64,000 bases of DNA from Mesorhizobium sp. M8A.F.Ca.ET.218.01.1.1 (GTDB lineage Bacteria; Pseudomonadota; Alphaproteobacteria; Rhizobiales; Rhizobiaceae): assembly GCF_004791165.1 (NCBI RefSeq), contig NZ_SRUZ01000003.1, positions 890,858 to 954,857 of the forward strand, written 5' to 3'. Positions 44,919 to 55,076 of the stretch are shown here, piece by piece. A program made the position numbers and the translations under genes. The notes under the pieces are model-generated. The model ran no database searches. It worked only from the letters and a program-made list of their open reading frames with translations, and was not told the origin of the DNA. Every line of letters starts with the position of its first letter. The stretch's first letter is position 1.

Positions 44919-46223
44919 TTAGTTGAACTTGTACTTCGCGCCGATACGCACGGTATGGAAGGACGACGTAGAGGTAATGGAGTCGTCAGGCAGCCCCACC
45001 TCGGATGAGAAATCTTTCTTGGCGAATTGCGAGTAGCGATACTCAACACCCAAGGTAACATTGCTGGATATTGCCGTTTCCAGACCACCACCAACAGAGA
45101 AACCGCTGGAGCCCCAATCGAGGATGTCGCCGACCGGGTCCGAAGCGTTCAAGTCGAAATGCTGCCAACTGTAGCCAGCCAGCGCGTAGGCGAGGGTCGA
45201 TTCATTCATTTTCATGCCGGCGCGGCCAAGCACATCGAAACCGTAGTCGGTATCGACATTGATCGATCCGCCGCCGAGGTCCAGCTTCGAGGTCATGCCG
45301 GAATAGCGGGCGTCCACCATGATGCCAGCGACCCAGCTGCCGAAGTCGTGGTCATAGCCGACATTCAGCTCGCCAAGCACGCCTTCACCGCCGAGGCCGT
45401 TGAACTTCGCGCCGCCAAGCGGTGGGATTTCGATCTGGTGCACCGACGCACCCGCGCCCAAACCGCCACCGATATAGAAGCCGGACCAGTTATAGGCGGG
45501 CGTTTCAAACGAAGTGGCGGCACCGTTCTGCGCCCCGAAGCGATAGCTGGCGGCAACCTGGAATGTGTGCCGCGACGTATCGAGATTGAGAAGGCCATCC
45601 GGAGCCCCGATAAGGCCGGCCTCGGAAAGGAGATCGTCCTTGGTGCCGAAGCGTGTATAGCGATACTCGGTCTTGATCGTCCAATTGCTGTTAATGGCCG
45701 TTTCGAGACCACCACCGACGAAATATCCGCTCTGGTCCCAATCGAAACCAAAGCCGGCGTTGGAATCAAGCTTGTACTTCTGCCAGGAATAGCCGCCCAG
45801 CACGTAGCCCAGCGTGTTCGGGGTAAGCAGATACCCTACGCGCAGACCAGCGTCGAAACCGTATGTCTCCTGGATCGAGGCGTTGAAACCACCGGCGTCG
45901 AGCTTGGTTTTGATGTCGCCGGCATGGACGTCCAGCAATCCGCCGAGCAGGAAGCGGGGCGAGACCATGTAGTCGTAGCCAGCGGTAAGTTCGCCGTAAA
46001 CGCCTTCACCGCCAATGCCATTCAATGACAAGGGAGCAAAATCGCTGCTCAACTTATGGACGTTGGCTCCGGCGCCTACGCCGAAGCCGACATAAACGCC
46101 GCTCCAGTTAAAACCGGATGCCTCTACCGGCTGCACGACGTCGGCCGCATGAGCCGCCGACATCAAAGCCACGACAGAAACCGCGCCGAGAAGAATAGAT
46201 TTCGCAGTAATGCGAACAAACAT
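44919..46223 (-). CDS. Outer-membrane beta-barrel protein with two tandem barrel domains
   Basis: This encodes 434 residues from ATG 46223, with AGGGG upstream. The signal peptide is about residues 1-26, ending SAAHA. Two homologous halves follow: FNWSGVYVGFGVGAGANVHK (Trp40) and YNWSGFYIGGGLGAGASVHQ (Trp246), offset by 206 residues. Each resembles the small Omp25/RopB-type porin-like barrels of Rhizobiales and contains GYSWQ and SNW/SNV...EYRY repeats. It ends KYKFN. The two halves may form two eight-stranded barrels or one larger barrel. Confidence 0.88.
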   Translation of the reverse strand: MFVRITAKSILLGAVSVVALMSAAHAADVVQPVEASGFNWSGVYVGFGVGAGANVHKLSSDFAPLSLNGIGGEGVYGELTAGYDYMVSPRFLLGGLLDVHAGDIKTKLDAGGFNASIQETYGFDAGLRVGYLLTPNTLGYVLGGYSWQKYKLDSNAGFGFDWDQSGYFVGGGLETAINSNWTIKTEYRYTRFGTKDDLLSEAGLIGAPDGLLNLDTSRHTFQVAASYRFGAQNGAATSFETPAYNWSGFYIGGGLGAGASVHQIEIPPLGGAKFNGLGGEGVLGELNVGYDHDFGSWVAGIMVDARYSGMTSKLDLGGGSINVDTDYGFDVLGRAGMKMNESTLAYALAGYSWQHFDLNASDPVGDILDWGSSGFSVGGGLETAISSNVTLGVEYRYSQFAKKDFSSEVGLPDDSITSTSSFHTVRIGAKYKFN

Positions 46224-46378
46224 AGCCCGTACCCCTAATGAATAAACCCGGGGTGTTCCTAGCAGGGAGTCGGCCAATACAGGTATGACAAAAATGCAAC
46301 AGCGGGAGGCTAAGTGCCCTTACGGCACACGCTTCGATGGATCCCCTGGGAAGCAGGTTTGGAGCATCATTGCCAAAA

Positions 46379-46410
46379 GAAAAAGCCCGCCGGAGCGAAC
46401 CGGCGGGCAA
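46379..46410 (-). terminator. Terminator of the alanine dehydrogenase gene
   Basis: GCCCGCCGG (46385-46393) and CCGGCGGGC (46400-46408) form the stem. On the minus strand it is followed by TTTTTCTTTT. It lies about 30 nt after the ald stop codon. Confidence 0.85.
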
Positions 46411-46438
46411 AAGTGTAAGTTGACTTTTTCTGGGTGTA

Positions 46439-47554
<1,116 letters not shown>

Positions 47555-47630
47555 TTTCTTCTCCTGATCCGGGCCCTTTTGGGCTCACTCCCTGATTGTC
47601 GGAGTGAACCATGAATCGGCTCGCAAGTGT

Positions 47631-47697
47631 TTGCGAATGCGCTTGCGCGAACAGGAGGGTTTCGATAATCGTTGCGCGAAATAGCAGTATATTCGCA
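47631..47697. promoter_or_regulatory. Array of TTGCG(CG)AA boxes, candidate Lrp/AldR sites
   Basis: TTGCGAA (47631-47637), TTGCGCGAA (47643-47651), TTGCGCGAA (47672-47680) and the reverse-oriented TTCGCA (47692-47697) lie in the 156-bp gap between ald and the divergent Lrp gene. Spaced repeated half-sites are typical for Lrp-family octamers. Binding is inferred from position and repetition. Confidence 0.55.
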
Positions 47698-47710
47698 GGA
47701 TTCACGAAGA

Positions 47711-48184
47711 ATGCCGCTCGACAGGATTGATATCGCCATTCTGGAGACATTGCAGAAGGATGGCCGGATGCCGAATGCGGCCCTTGCCGAAAAGGTCGGC
47801 CTGTCGCAATCGGCCTGTTCGCGCCGGCTTGATAATCTGGAAAAATCCGGAACCATCCGCGGCTACCACGCCCGGTTGTCCAATGCGGCCCTTGGCCATC
47901 AGATGACGGCGATCGTCCACATATCCCTCTCCGGCCAGTTCGAGAAGACGCTGTCGGATTTCGAGGCGGCGATCAAACGCTGTCCGAACGTGCTGTCGTG
48001 CCACCTGATGTCGGGCGAGTACGACTATATCCTGCGGATCGCGGCCAAGGATCTCGTCGACTACGAGCGCATCCACAAGGAATGGCTGTCGGCGATGCCG
48101 CATGTAACGAAGATCAATTCGTCCTTCGCCTTACGTGAAATCGTCGACCGGACGGCCATGGGGCTAAAGCCGGAAATGGCTTAA
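47711..48184 (+). CDS. Lrp/AsnC-family regulator (AldR-like)
   Basis: This encodes 157 residues from ATG 47711 (MPLDRIDIAILETLQKDGRM). The helix-turn-helix is NAALAEKVGLSQSACSRRLD, and a RAM/ligand-binding domain follows (about 65-150) with VLSCHLMSGEYDYILRI. It is divergent from ald, with repeated boxes between them, so it probably activates ald in response to alanine. It overlaps the end of the convergent gene by 4 nt. Confidence 0.93.
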   Translation: MPLDRIDIAILETLQKDGRMPNAALAEKVGLSQSACSRRLDNLEKSGTIRGYHARLSNAALGHQMTAIVHISLSGQFEKTLSDFEAAIKRCPNVLSCHLMSGEYDYILRIAAKDLVDYERIHKEWLSAMPHVTKINSSFALREIVDRTAMGLKPEMA

Positions 48185-48603
48185 CGCCAAAGGCACACCC
48201 GGACGTCCTTCCCAATATAGCATGCGCCTTCGCGGTGAAGGTCTTCCCAACGTTCATCACCGTGAGTCGCGCGAATATCCGAGTTACCATAGCCGTCCCA
48301 AATATCGCCGTCCTTGTAGACGGCTGCCCAGTAATCCTCGGACATTTCACCAGCCCCACTATGCGTGTCAGGATAGTCGATACCCGCGAAAACTTGCCGG
48401 GGTCCCTGGATATTGAAATCGCCGCCCTTCTCGATTTGATAGGAGCATTTTCCGGATATGCGGGTCTGACCGTCAACAACAAGCAGGCAACGGCCCCATT
48501 TGTAACCGCTCGGCAAACGATGTCGTTGCGCGAGCGCGGGCGAAAAGGAAACAGCGATTGCAACGGCAGCCGCCATGGTACGCCCGATCATCTTGTCACC
48601 CAT
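48181..48603 (-). CDS. Small secreted protein of unknown function
   Basis: This encodes 140 residues. An N-terminal signal peptide (MIGRTMAAAVAIAVSFSPAL then AQ) is clear. The mature part has Cys residues in WGRCLLVVDG, GKCSYQIEKGG, EGACYIGKD and VCLWR, so two disulfides are plausible. The start is either 48603 or 48591, since neither has a strong ribosome binding site. The composition is less GC-biased than the neighbours. No family was recognised. Confidence 0.75.
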   Translation of the reverse strand: MGDKMIGRTMAAAVAIAVSFSPALAQRHRLPSGYKWGRCLLVVDGQTRISGKCSYQIEKGGDFNIQGPRQVFAGIDYPDTHSGAGEMSEDYWAAVYKDGDIWDGYGNSDIRATHGDERWEDLHREGACYIGKDVRVCLWR

Positions 48604-48714
48604 CGTGAAGCAGCCACTGTGAGGAGCGACCGGACAGTGTTGGTTCCCCAGGGCGCATGTCTAGGCAATCCTCCGCGGCACCGTGCTTTGAAAATCAGAT
48701 TATTTATCGACCAA

Positions 48715-48774
48715 GTCGGATTTTTGTCACGTGACATTTGCGCTGCTTCCGCGCGGGGTAACCAGAAATCCGAC
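48715..48774. other. Nested palindromes upstream of the secreted-protein gene
   Basis: GTCGGATTT (48715-48723) and AAATCCGAC (48766-48774) are perfect inverted repeats. Between them lies the perfect palindrome GTCACGTGAC (48726-48735). They lie in the 196-bp gap after the cyclo-ligase stop and could act as a hairpin or protein-binding sites. Confidence 0.45.
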
Positions 48775-48799
48775 CGGTCTCATTGGACCAAACAGGCTC

Positions 48800-49450
48800 T
48801 TACGCCTCCGTCACGATCCGATCCATCGGGATGTCGTGAGGTTGCGGATAGATGGTCGCGATGCGCTGCAATTCGTAGCCAACGCCGATGACCAGCGGCT
48901 TGAACGGCATGGCGGCCAGCGTGCGGTCGAAGAAGCCGCCGCCATAGCCCAGCCGATAGCTTGCCGGATCGATGCCGACAATGGGCGAGATGACGATGTC
49001 CGGCAGTACCGGATCGCCTTCGGCCGGGATCGGGATGTTCCAGACGCCTTTTTCCAACCGGTCGCCCGGTTTGTAGGCGCGGAAGATCAACGGTTGACCC
49101 TTTTCGACGACGATGGGCAGCGCGGTGCGGCCATCGCGTTCGTTGATAGACGCCATCCATGGCCGTAAATCCGGCTCGCCCCGAAACGGCCAGTAAAGGC
49201 TGACCATCCGGCCCGCTATGTCACCGATGATCGTGTCGAGGCCTTCCGCGATGCGCCGCGACATTGCGGTTCGGGCATCGGCGGAAACGGCAAGGCGCGC
49301 CGCGATCAGGCGTTCACGCTCGGCCTTTCGCCAGCGTCTCACGTCGGTCCAGTCGCTGAGTGGTGCCTGGAACGCGGGATCGAGTTCATGCATGAAGCAG
49401 GGCGGCGAAGAATACTGCGCCGGTCCTTCGTCCTCATGATCGTTGGTCAT
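48800..49450 (-). CDS. 5-Formyltetrahydrofolate cyclo-ligase family protein
   Basis: This encodes 216 residues. The enzyme converts 5-formyl-THF to 5,10-methenyl-THF with ATP. The segments RRIAEGLDTIIGDIAGRMVS and YRLGYGGGFFDRTLA fit the family; the latter is the substrate/ATP loop. The N-terminal 30-40 residues are an extension before WRKAERERLIAARLAVSADA. The usual neighbours of the rhizobial locus (zapA, 6S RNA) were not recognised here. Confidence 0.9.
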   Translation of the reverse strand: MTNDHEDEGPAQYSSPPCFMHELDPAFQAPLSDWTDVRRWRKAERERLIAARLAVSADARTAMSRRIAEGLDTIIGDIAGRMVSLYWPFRGEPDLRPWMASINERDGRTALPIVVEKGQPLIFRAYKPGDRLEKGVWNIPIPAEGDPVLPDIVISPIVGIDPASYRLGYGGGFFDRTLAAMPFKPLVIGVGYELQRIATIYPQPHDIPMDRIVTEA

Positions 49451-49614
49451 GCCTCACCTCATCTCGTGTTCGATGACGCTATACCTCGCGATACGATACA
49501 ACATGTGCGTTCACGACATGGAACGACGAGTCTCGGGCACTGTCCTGCCATTGTTGCATTGCACAAAAACACCTACATCCAGGGCAGGCAATCTTGCCCA
49601 TCAGGGGTGATGAA

Positions 49615-50880
49615 ATGAGCGATGCCAGACATCATCTCGTCGTCGTCGGCGCCGGGTTCGGCGGCCTCGAATTCACCCGCGCGCTGGCTGGCGCGCCGGT
49701 GCGCATCACCATGATCGACAAGCGCAACCATCATCTGTTCCAGCCGCTGCTCTATCAGGTGGCAACCACGGCGCTGGCGACCTCGGAGGTGGCCTGGCCG
49801 ATCCGCCATCTCCTGCGCAAGCGCAAGGATGTGACCACGCTGCTGGCCAATGTCACAGGAGTAGACCGGACCGGCAAACGTGTTGTGCTCGATGATGGCA
49901 GCGCCGTCGCCTACGACACGCTGGTGCTCGCCACCGGCGCGCGGCACGCCTATTTCGGCCATGACGAATGGGAGCCTTTCGCGCCGGGCCTGAAGACGCT
50001 GGAGGACGCCACCACCATTCGGCGCCGCATCCTTCTGGCCTTCGAGCAGGCGGAACGGGAACCCGACCCTGCCAGGCGCCAGGCGCTGCTGACCATTGCC
50101 ATCGTCGGCGGCGGGCCGACCGGCGTCGAACTTGCCGGAACCATTGCCGAACTGGCGCATGACACGCTGCGCGGCGAATTCCGCAACATCGACACGCGCC
50201 AGACGCGCGTGGTGCTGATCGAGGCCGGCGACAGCATCCTGGCCAATTTCGCGCCGAAGCTCTCCAATTATGCCGTGAAGGCGCTGGAGCGGCTTGGTGT
50301 TGTGGTCGAGCTTGGCCGGGCCGTTACGCGCTGCGATGCCGAAGGCGTGGTTTTTGGCGATACCGTTCTGCCGGCCCGCACGATCCTGTGGGCAGCCGGC
50401 GTTGCCGCTTCGCCCGCCGCTGAATGGCTGGGCGCGAACGCGGACCGGGCCGGCAGGGTATTGGTCGAGCCTGATCTCAGCGTGCCCGGCAGCCCGGAGA
50501 TTTTTGTCATCGGCGACGCCGCCCTTGTGCTGCGGCCCGACGGGCGGCCGGTGCCCGGCGTGGCGCCTTCCGCCAAGCAGGAGGGCCGCCATGTTGCCGC
50601 GACCGTCAGGGCCAGGCTTGCCGGCGACACGGGGCCGCGGCCTTTCCACTACAAGCATGCCGGTGATCTGGCGACGATCGGCAAGCGCGCCGCCGCGATC
50701 GATTTCGGCTGGATCAAGCTGACCGGCTGGCTCGCCTGGTGGCTGTGGGGCATTGCGCATATCTATTTCCTGATCGGTTTCCGCAACCGGCTTGCCGTTT
50801 CGCTGAGCTGGCTATGGATCTATGTCACGGGCCAGCGCAGCGCCCGGCTGATTACCCAGGGCGACGACGACAAGACCTGA
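49615..50880 (+). CDS. ndh: Type II NADH:quinone oxidoreductase
   Basis: This encodes 421 residues from ATG 49615, with CAGGGGTGATGAA upstream. FAD binds at HHLVVVGAGFGGLEF and NADH at IAIVGGGPTGVELAGT. IGDAALVLRPDGRPVPGVAP is the second FAD motif. The C-terminal hydrophobic segment (about 365-400) attaches it to the inner membrane. NDH-2 oxidises NADH without pumping protons. Substrate preference was not proven from sequence. Confidence 0.93.
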   Translation: MSDARHHLVVVGAGFGGLEFTRALAGAPVRITMIDKRNHHLFQPLLYQVATTALATSEVAWPIRHLLRKRKDVTTLLANVTGVDRTGKRVVLDDGSAVAYDTLVLATGARHAYFGHDEWEPFAPGLKTLEDATTIRRRILLAFEQAEREPDPARRQALLTIAIVGGGPTGVELAGTIAELAHDTLRGEFRNIDTRQTRVVLIEAGDSILANFAPKLSNYAVKALERLGVVVELGRAVTRCDAEGVVFGDTVLPARTILWAAGVAASPAAEWLGANADRAGRVLVEPDLSVPGSPEIFVIGDAALVLRPDGRPVPGVAPSAKQEGRHVAATVRARLAGDTGPRPFHYKHAGDLATIGKRAAAIDFGWIKLTGWLAWWLWGIAHIYFLIGFRNRLAVSLSWLWIYVTGQRSARLITQGDDDKT

Positions 50881-51031
50881 CTTTCTTCACCGAGCCTTTC
50901 ATCCGGCCGTCATCTGTTGCTGATGGATTGGCGTGCCGATGCGCGCGACTTCTTGAGTGGACTTGAGCCGATTTCAGCGCGAAGTTCGCTTCGGGGCAGG
51001 GGCATGTCAGGTCGTCGAAGAAGGAGAAAAC

Positions 51032-53011
51032 ATGTCGCAACTGCTCCATCCCGTCTCTCGCCGTGGTCTCCTTGCGGGGGTCGCCGCCACAGGGGCGCTG
51101 ATCATGCTTCATCCCTTCTCCGCCCGTGCGCAGGCCAACCAGGCGCATCTGAGGATCATGGAGACCACCGATATCCATGTGAACGTGCTGCCCTATGATT
51201 ATTACGCCGACAAAGCCAATGACACGATGGGCCTGTCGCGCACGGCGTCCCTCATCGACGCGGTGCGCAAGGAAGCCGCCAATTCGATGCTGATCGACAA
51301 TGGCGACCTTTTGCAGGGCAACCCGATGGGCGACTACATTGCCTATGAGAAGGGCCTGAAGGAGGGCGATCTCCATCCGATCATGAAAGGCATGAACCTG
51401 CTCGGTTACGAGTGTTCGACACTTGGCAACCACGAGTTCAACTACGGCCTGTCCTTCCTGGACAAGGTACTGGCCGGCGCCAATTTCCCGTTCGTCTGCG
51501 CCAATCTGATCCGGGGCACCGAGCTTGCCGCCAATCCGCGCGACGACAAGCTCTACCTCAAGCCCTACATAATCCTGGACAAGAAGATCAAGGACGGTTC
51601 AGGCACCGAGCAACCGATCAAAATCGGCATCATCGGCTTCGTACCGCCGCAGGTCATGGTCTGGGATCTCAAGAATCTCGAAGGCAACGTCAAGACGCGC
51701 GACATCGTCGAAGCGGCGAAGGCCTGGGTGCCGCAGATGAAGGAGGAGGGCGCCGACATCGTCATCGCGCTCTCGCATTCCGGCATCGACGTCAAGCAGG
51801 GTGACATGATGGAGAACGCCTCGTTCTTCGTCGCCGGCGTCGAAGGCATCGACGCGGTCTTCACCGGCCACCAGCACCTGGTCTTTCCCGGCAAGAAGGA
51901 TTTCCAGGGGCTCGAGGGCGTTGATACACAGAAGGGTACGCTGCAGGGCAAGCCCGCCGTCATGGGCGGTTTCTGGGGCTCGCATATGGGCCTGATCGAC
52001 CTGATGCTGGAACGCGATGGGTCGAAGTGGAAAGTGGTCTCGGCGACCTCGGAGGCGCGGCCGATCTTCGAGCGTGTCGACAACAAGAACAAGCCGACTG
52101 TCGCCGACGACAAGCGCATCATCGCTGCTCTCGAGCAGGACCACCAGGCGACGCTCGCCTATGTGCGCCGCCCTGTCGGCAAGACCTCGGCGCCGCTCTA
52201 TTCCTATTTCGCGCTGGTGGCCGATGATCCTTCGGTGCAGATCGTCAACCAGGCGCAGAGCTGGTATCTCAAGGATATCCTGAAGAGCACCCAGTGGAAG
52301 GACGTGCCGATGTTATCGGCGGCGGCGCCCTTCAAGGCCGGCGGGCGCAACGGCGCCGACTACTACACCGACGTGCCGGTGGGCGATGTCGCAATCAAGA
52401 ACGTCGCCGACCTCTATCTCTATCCGAACACGGTTCGCGCGGTTGAGATCACGGGTGCCCAGGTCAAGGAATGGCTGGAGATGTCGGCCGGCATCTTCAA
52501 GAAAATCGAGGCAGGAAAAGCCGACCAGCCGCTGATCGACACCGAATTCCCATCCTATAATTTCGACGTCATAGATGGCGTAACCTACAAAATAGATTTG
52601 TCGCAGCCACCGAAATACGATGCCAAGGGCGCCGTCGCCAATGCCGGTTCCAATCGCATTGTCGACCTGAAATTCGACGGCAAACCGATTGATCCAGCAG
52701 CGAAATTCGTCGTTGCGACCAACAACTACCGTGCCGGCGGCGGTGGCAACTTTCCCGACATCAATGCCTCGAAGATCATCTACGAAGCGCCGGACACCAA
52801 CCGCGACGTCATCGTCCGCTACGTCGTCAGCCAAGCCACCATCAACCCGTCGGCGGATGGCAACTGGTCGTTCGCGCCGCTGCCAGGAAGCAGCGTCGTC
52901 TTCGAGACAGGCGTCAAGGCAAAGGACTTCATCGCCGATGTGAAGTCGCTCAAGATCGAGCCGGTGGGCGAGGGCGAATCTGGTTTCGCCCGATACCGCA
53001 TCCTTCTCTGA
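51032..53011 (+). CDS. cpdB: 2',3'-Cyclic-nucleotide 2'-phosphodiesterase/3'-nucleotidase
   Basis: This encodes 659 residues from ATG 51032, with AAGGAGAAAA upstream. A twin-arginine signal (SRRGLLAGVAATGALIM, Arg10-Arg11) exports it. The metallophosphatase domain has TTDIHVNVLPYDYY, LGNHEFNYGL and FTGHQHLVFPG. A C-terminal nucleotidase domain follows (about 360-640). It scavenges periplasmic nucleotides for phosphate and nucleosides. Tat export of this family is less common than Sec export. Confidence 0.95.
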   Translation: MSQLLHPVSRRGLLAGVAATGALIMLHPFSARAQANQAHLRIMETTDIHVNVLPYDYYADKANDTMGLSRTASLIDAVRKEAANSMLIDNGDLLQGNPMGDYIAYEKGLKEGDLHPIMKGMNLLGYECSTLGNHEFNYGLSFLDKVLAGANFPFVCANLIRGTELAANPRDDKLYLKPYIILDKKIKDGSGTEQPIKIGIIGFVPPQVMVWDLKNLEGNVKTRDIVEAAKAWVPQMKEEGADIVIALSHSGIDVKQGDMMENASFFVAGVEGIDAVFTGHQHLVFPGKKDFQGLEGVDTQKGTLQGKPAVMGGFWGSHMGLIDLMLERDGSKWKVVSATSEARPIFERVDNKNKPTVADDKRIIAALEQDHQATLAYVRRPVGKTSAPLYSYFALVADDPSVQIVNQAQSWYLKDILKSTQWKDVPMLSAAAPFKAGGRNGADYYTDVPVGDVAIKNVADLYLYPNTVRAVEITGAQVKEWLEMSAGIFKKIEAGKADQPLIDTEFPSYNFDVIDGVTYKIDLSQPPKYDAKGAVANAGSNRIVDLKFDGKPIDPAAKFVVATNNYRAGGGGNFPDINASKIIYEAPDTNRDVIVRYVVSQATINPSADGNWSFAPLPGSSVVFETGVKAKDFIADVKSLKIEPVGEGESGFARYRILL

Positions 53012-53026
53012 TCGACTATCAGGGCT

Positions 53027-53052
53027 GGATGCGGCCGGTCTTGGCCGCATCC
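53027..53052 (+). other. Hairpin after cpdB
   Basis: GGATGCGGCC (53027-53036) pairs perfectly with GGCCGCATCC (53043-53052) over GGTCTT. It starts 15 nt after the cpdB stop. With no T-run it is likely an mRNA end-protecting or Rho-assisted structure. Confidence 0.45.
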
Positions 53053-53192
53053 CCGTGCGGAAGATGACCTCGCCATAGCGAGGGAGGAGCAGTCGGATCG
53101 CTCGGCACGGTCAAGAGCCTCATCCCCGCGGGTGCATGGACCTCGTGGATGGTCGATGTCCGGGTGTTGTCGATGAGATCGCTGTCCCCAGC

Positions 53193-54449
53193 CTACGCCT
53201 TGTAGACCACCTGGCGCACGTCGATATAGCTGGTGCGGAAACCGGCCTCGCAATAATGCAGGTAGAATTCCCAGAGCTTCTTGAAACGGTCGTCGAAGCC
53301 GAGCGGCACGATCTTCTCCCACGACCCCCGGAAACGCTGGCGCCATTCGGCAAGCGTGCGGGCATAGTCCTCGGGGAAAACGTGTTCGCGTAAATGGGCA
53401 AGGCCGTGCGCGGCGCCAAGCGACTTCAGGATGGACGGCGTCGGCAGCATGCCGCCCGGGAAGACGTAGCGCTGGATGAAATCCGGCCTGGCGCGATAGG
53501 TGTCGTAGGCGGCTTCGTTGATGGTGATGATCTGCAGGCCCGCGGTGCCGCCGGGCTTCAGGCAGGCCTTCATCTTGGAGAAGAATACCGGCCAGTATTT
53601 CTCGCCGACCGCCTCGAACATCTCGATCGAGGCGATGCGATCGTAGGTCCCGGTTTCATCACGGTAATCCTGCAACTTGATGTCGACCTTGTCGGCAAGC
53701 CCGGCCTTGGCGATGCGTGCCTTGGCGAAATCGTGCTGCTCGCGGCTGATGGTCAATCCGGTAACCCGGCAGCCGATTTCGCGTGCCGCGAACTCGGCAA
53801 AGCCGCCCCAGCCGCAACCTATCTCCAGCACGTGATCCTTTCCGCCGATGCCCGTATCCCTGGCCAGCGCCCGGTATTTGGCGGCCTGGGCGCTCTCGAG
53901 ATCATTGGCGCCATTGGCGTAAAGCGCCGAGGAATAGGTCATGCTCGGGTCGAGCCATTCCTTGTAGAAGGCGTTGCCGAGATCGTAATGCGCCGAGATA
54001 TTGCGCTTTGACCCTTTGCGTGTGTTCTCGTTGAACCAGTGGCGGATGCGCTGGGCCGTGTTGATGAGCCAACTGGCGCCGCCCGCGACGCGTTCGCCGA
54101 TCGCCGAATTGACCACGAACAGTTCGAGGAAGCTGGTGACGTCAGGGCTTTCCCAATCGCCGTCCATATAGGATTCGGCAACGCCGATCGTGCCGCCGGA
54201 AAAGGCGCGGCCCGGCAGACGCCAGTTCTTGAGCACAAGTTCGGCGTCGGGGCCTGGCGCCTTGCCGCCGACGAGGACGGCACGGCCGTCCGGCATCCTG
54301 ACTTTCAGCGAACCACGCGGCAGGTTCATGGCCGCCGACAGCACCATGCGCGCCTTGGCCGGCAGGCCCTTGACGATCTCGGCGAAATTGAATTCGTCGA
54401 GCCTGACCGCGTCGCCCGGCGCTATGCCATGATGTTCCCCGTGTGCCAT
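53193..54449 (-). CDS. cfa: Cyclopropane-fatty-acyl-phospholipid synthase
   Basis: This encodes 418 residues from ATG 54449 (MAHGEHHGIAPGDAVRLDEF); the longer upstream frame lacks homology. It adds a methylene from S-adenosylmethionine across lipid double bonds at the inner membrane. VLEIGCGWGGFAEFAAREIG is the SAM site, ISREQHDFAKARIAKAGL follows, and FPGGMLPTPSIL is near the active site. It is convergent with cpdB. Confidence 0.95.
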   Translation of the reverse strand: MAHGEHHGIAPGDAVRLDEFNFAEIVKGLPAKARMVLSAAMNLPRGSLKVRMPDGRAVLVGGKAPGPDAELVLKNWRLPGRAFSGGTIGVAESYMDGDWESPDVTSFLELFVVNSAIGERVAGGASWLINTAQRIRHWFNENTRKGSKRNISAHYDLGNAFYKEWLDPSMTYSSALYANGANDLESAQAAKYRALARDTGIGGKDHVLEIGCGWGGFAEFAAREIGCRVTGLTISREQHDFAKARIAKAGLADKVDIKLQDYRDETGTYDRIASIEMFEAVGEKYWPVFFSKMKACLKPGGTAGLQIITINEAAYDTYRARPDFIQRYVFPGGMLPTPSILKSLGAAHGLAHLREHVFPEDYARTLAEWRQRFRGSWEKIVPLGFDDRFKKLWEFYLHYCEAGFRTSYIDVRQVVYKA

Positions 54450-54785
54450 TCCATGCCCCTGGATCTCCGTGCTGTCGGCGCAATTGCCAAGCCACGGTTC
54501 TCTTGGATCATCCGCCGGGTTCAAACACCGTTGCCTGGTCCCGGCAGCTGCGGGTTCGACGGCAGGCGGGCTCGAACGAAAGCGCGCGCCCCTTAGCAGA
54601 GCTTCAGCGCTTCCCAGTGAATGCCTGCCACAATCTTCCACGCCATGAGGGGGAACTTCAAGAGGCATGCCGAGAGCTGGACTGTGCCACGCGGCGCCCG
54701 GCATCTGCCGCCCTGCGTCAGGCCGCTGCGGCCCGAAATCAAAAACGCCTATGGCAGCCGCATCGCTTGTGCGATAGCTTTAGCC

Positions 54786-54920
54786 ATGCGTTATGTAATC
54801 GTGATTGCCGCCATCGCGTTCTTCCTGATCTGGGACGGTCTCTACAATCAAGGCCGGTATCTCGACGTCGCGGTCAGGGAAGTTTCCCATGCGGTGCGCT
54901 ACGTCACCGGCAAGGCCTAG
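54786..54920 (+). CDS. Small single-pass membrane protein (44 residues)
   Basis: ATG 54786 opens MRYVIVIAAIAFFLIWDGLY followed by a short polar tail ending VRYVTGKA. One hydrophobic helix (about 3-16) and an amphipathic tail suggest an inner-membrane microprotein. No strong ribosome binding site is visible, which lowers confidence. The sequence resembles small rhizobial proteins of this type from memory. It is divergent from cfa, about 340 bp away. Confidence 0.55.
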   Translation: MRYVIVIAAIAFFLIWDGLYNQGRYLDVAVREVSHAVRYVTGKA

Positions 54921-55076
54921 ACGTCCCTGGGCAGGCCGGCGCTTCATCCCTGATCCGCGCGAACCGAGGTCCAGCACCGATCGAGGCGCGTCGCAAGGAC
55001 GCGTGGCGCCATGACCGGTTGACGCAAAGGGACCGCCGTCACAAAAGACCCCGACATTCAGATCGAGGAGGCGGGA

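Noticed and set aside
49451..49614. Possible 6S RNA next to the 5-formyl-THF cyclo-ligase gene
   Set aside because: 6S RNA often lies here in other bacteria, but no long closed stem with a central bubble was recognised in these 164 bp, and the usual zapA neighbour is missing.
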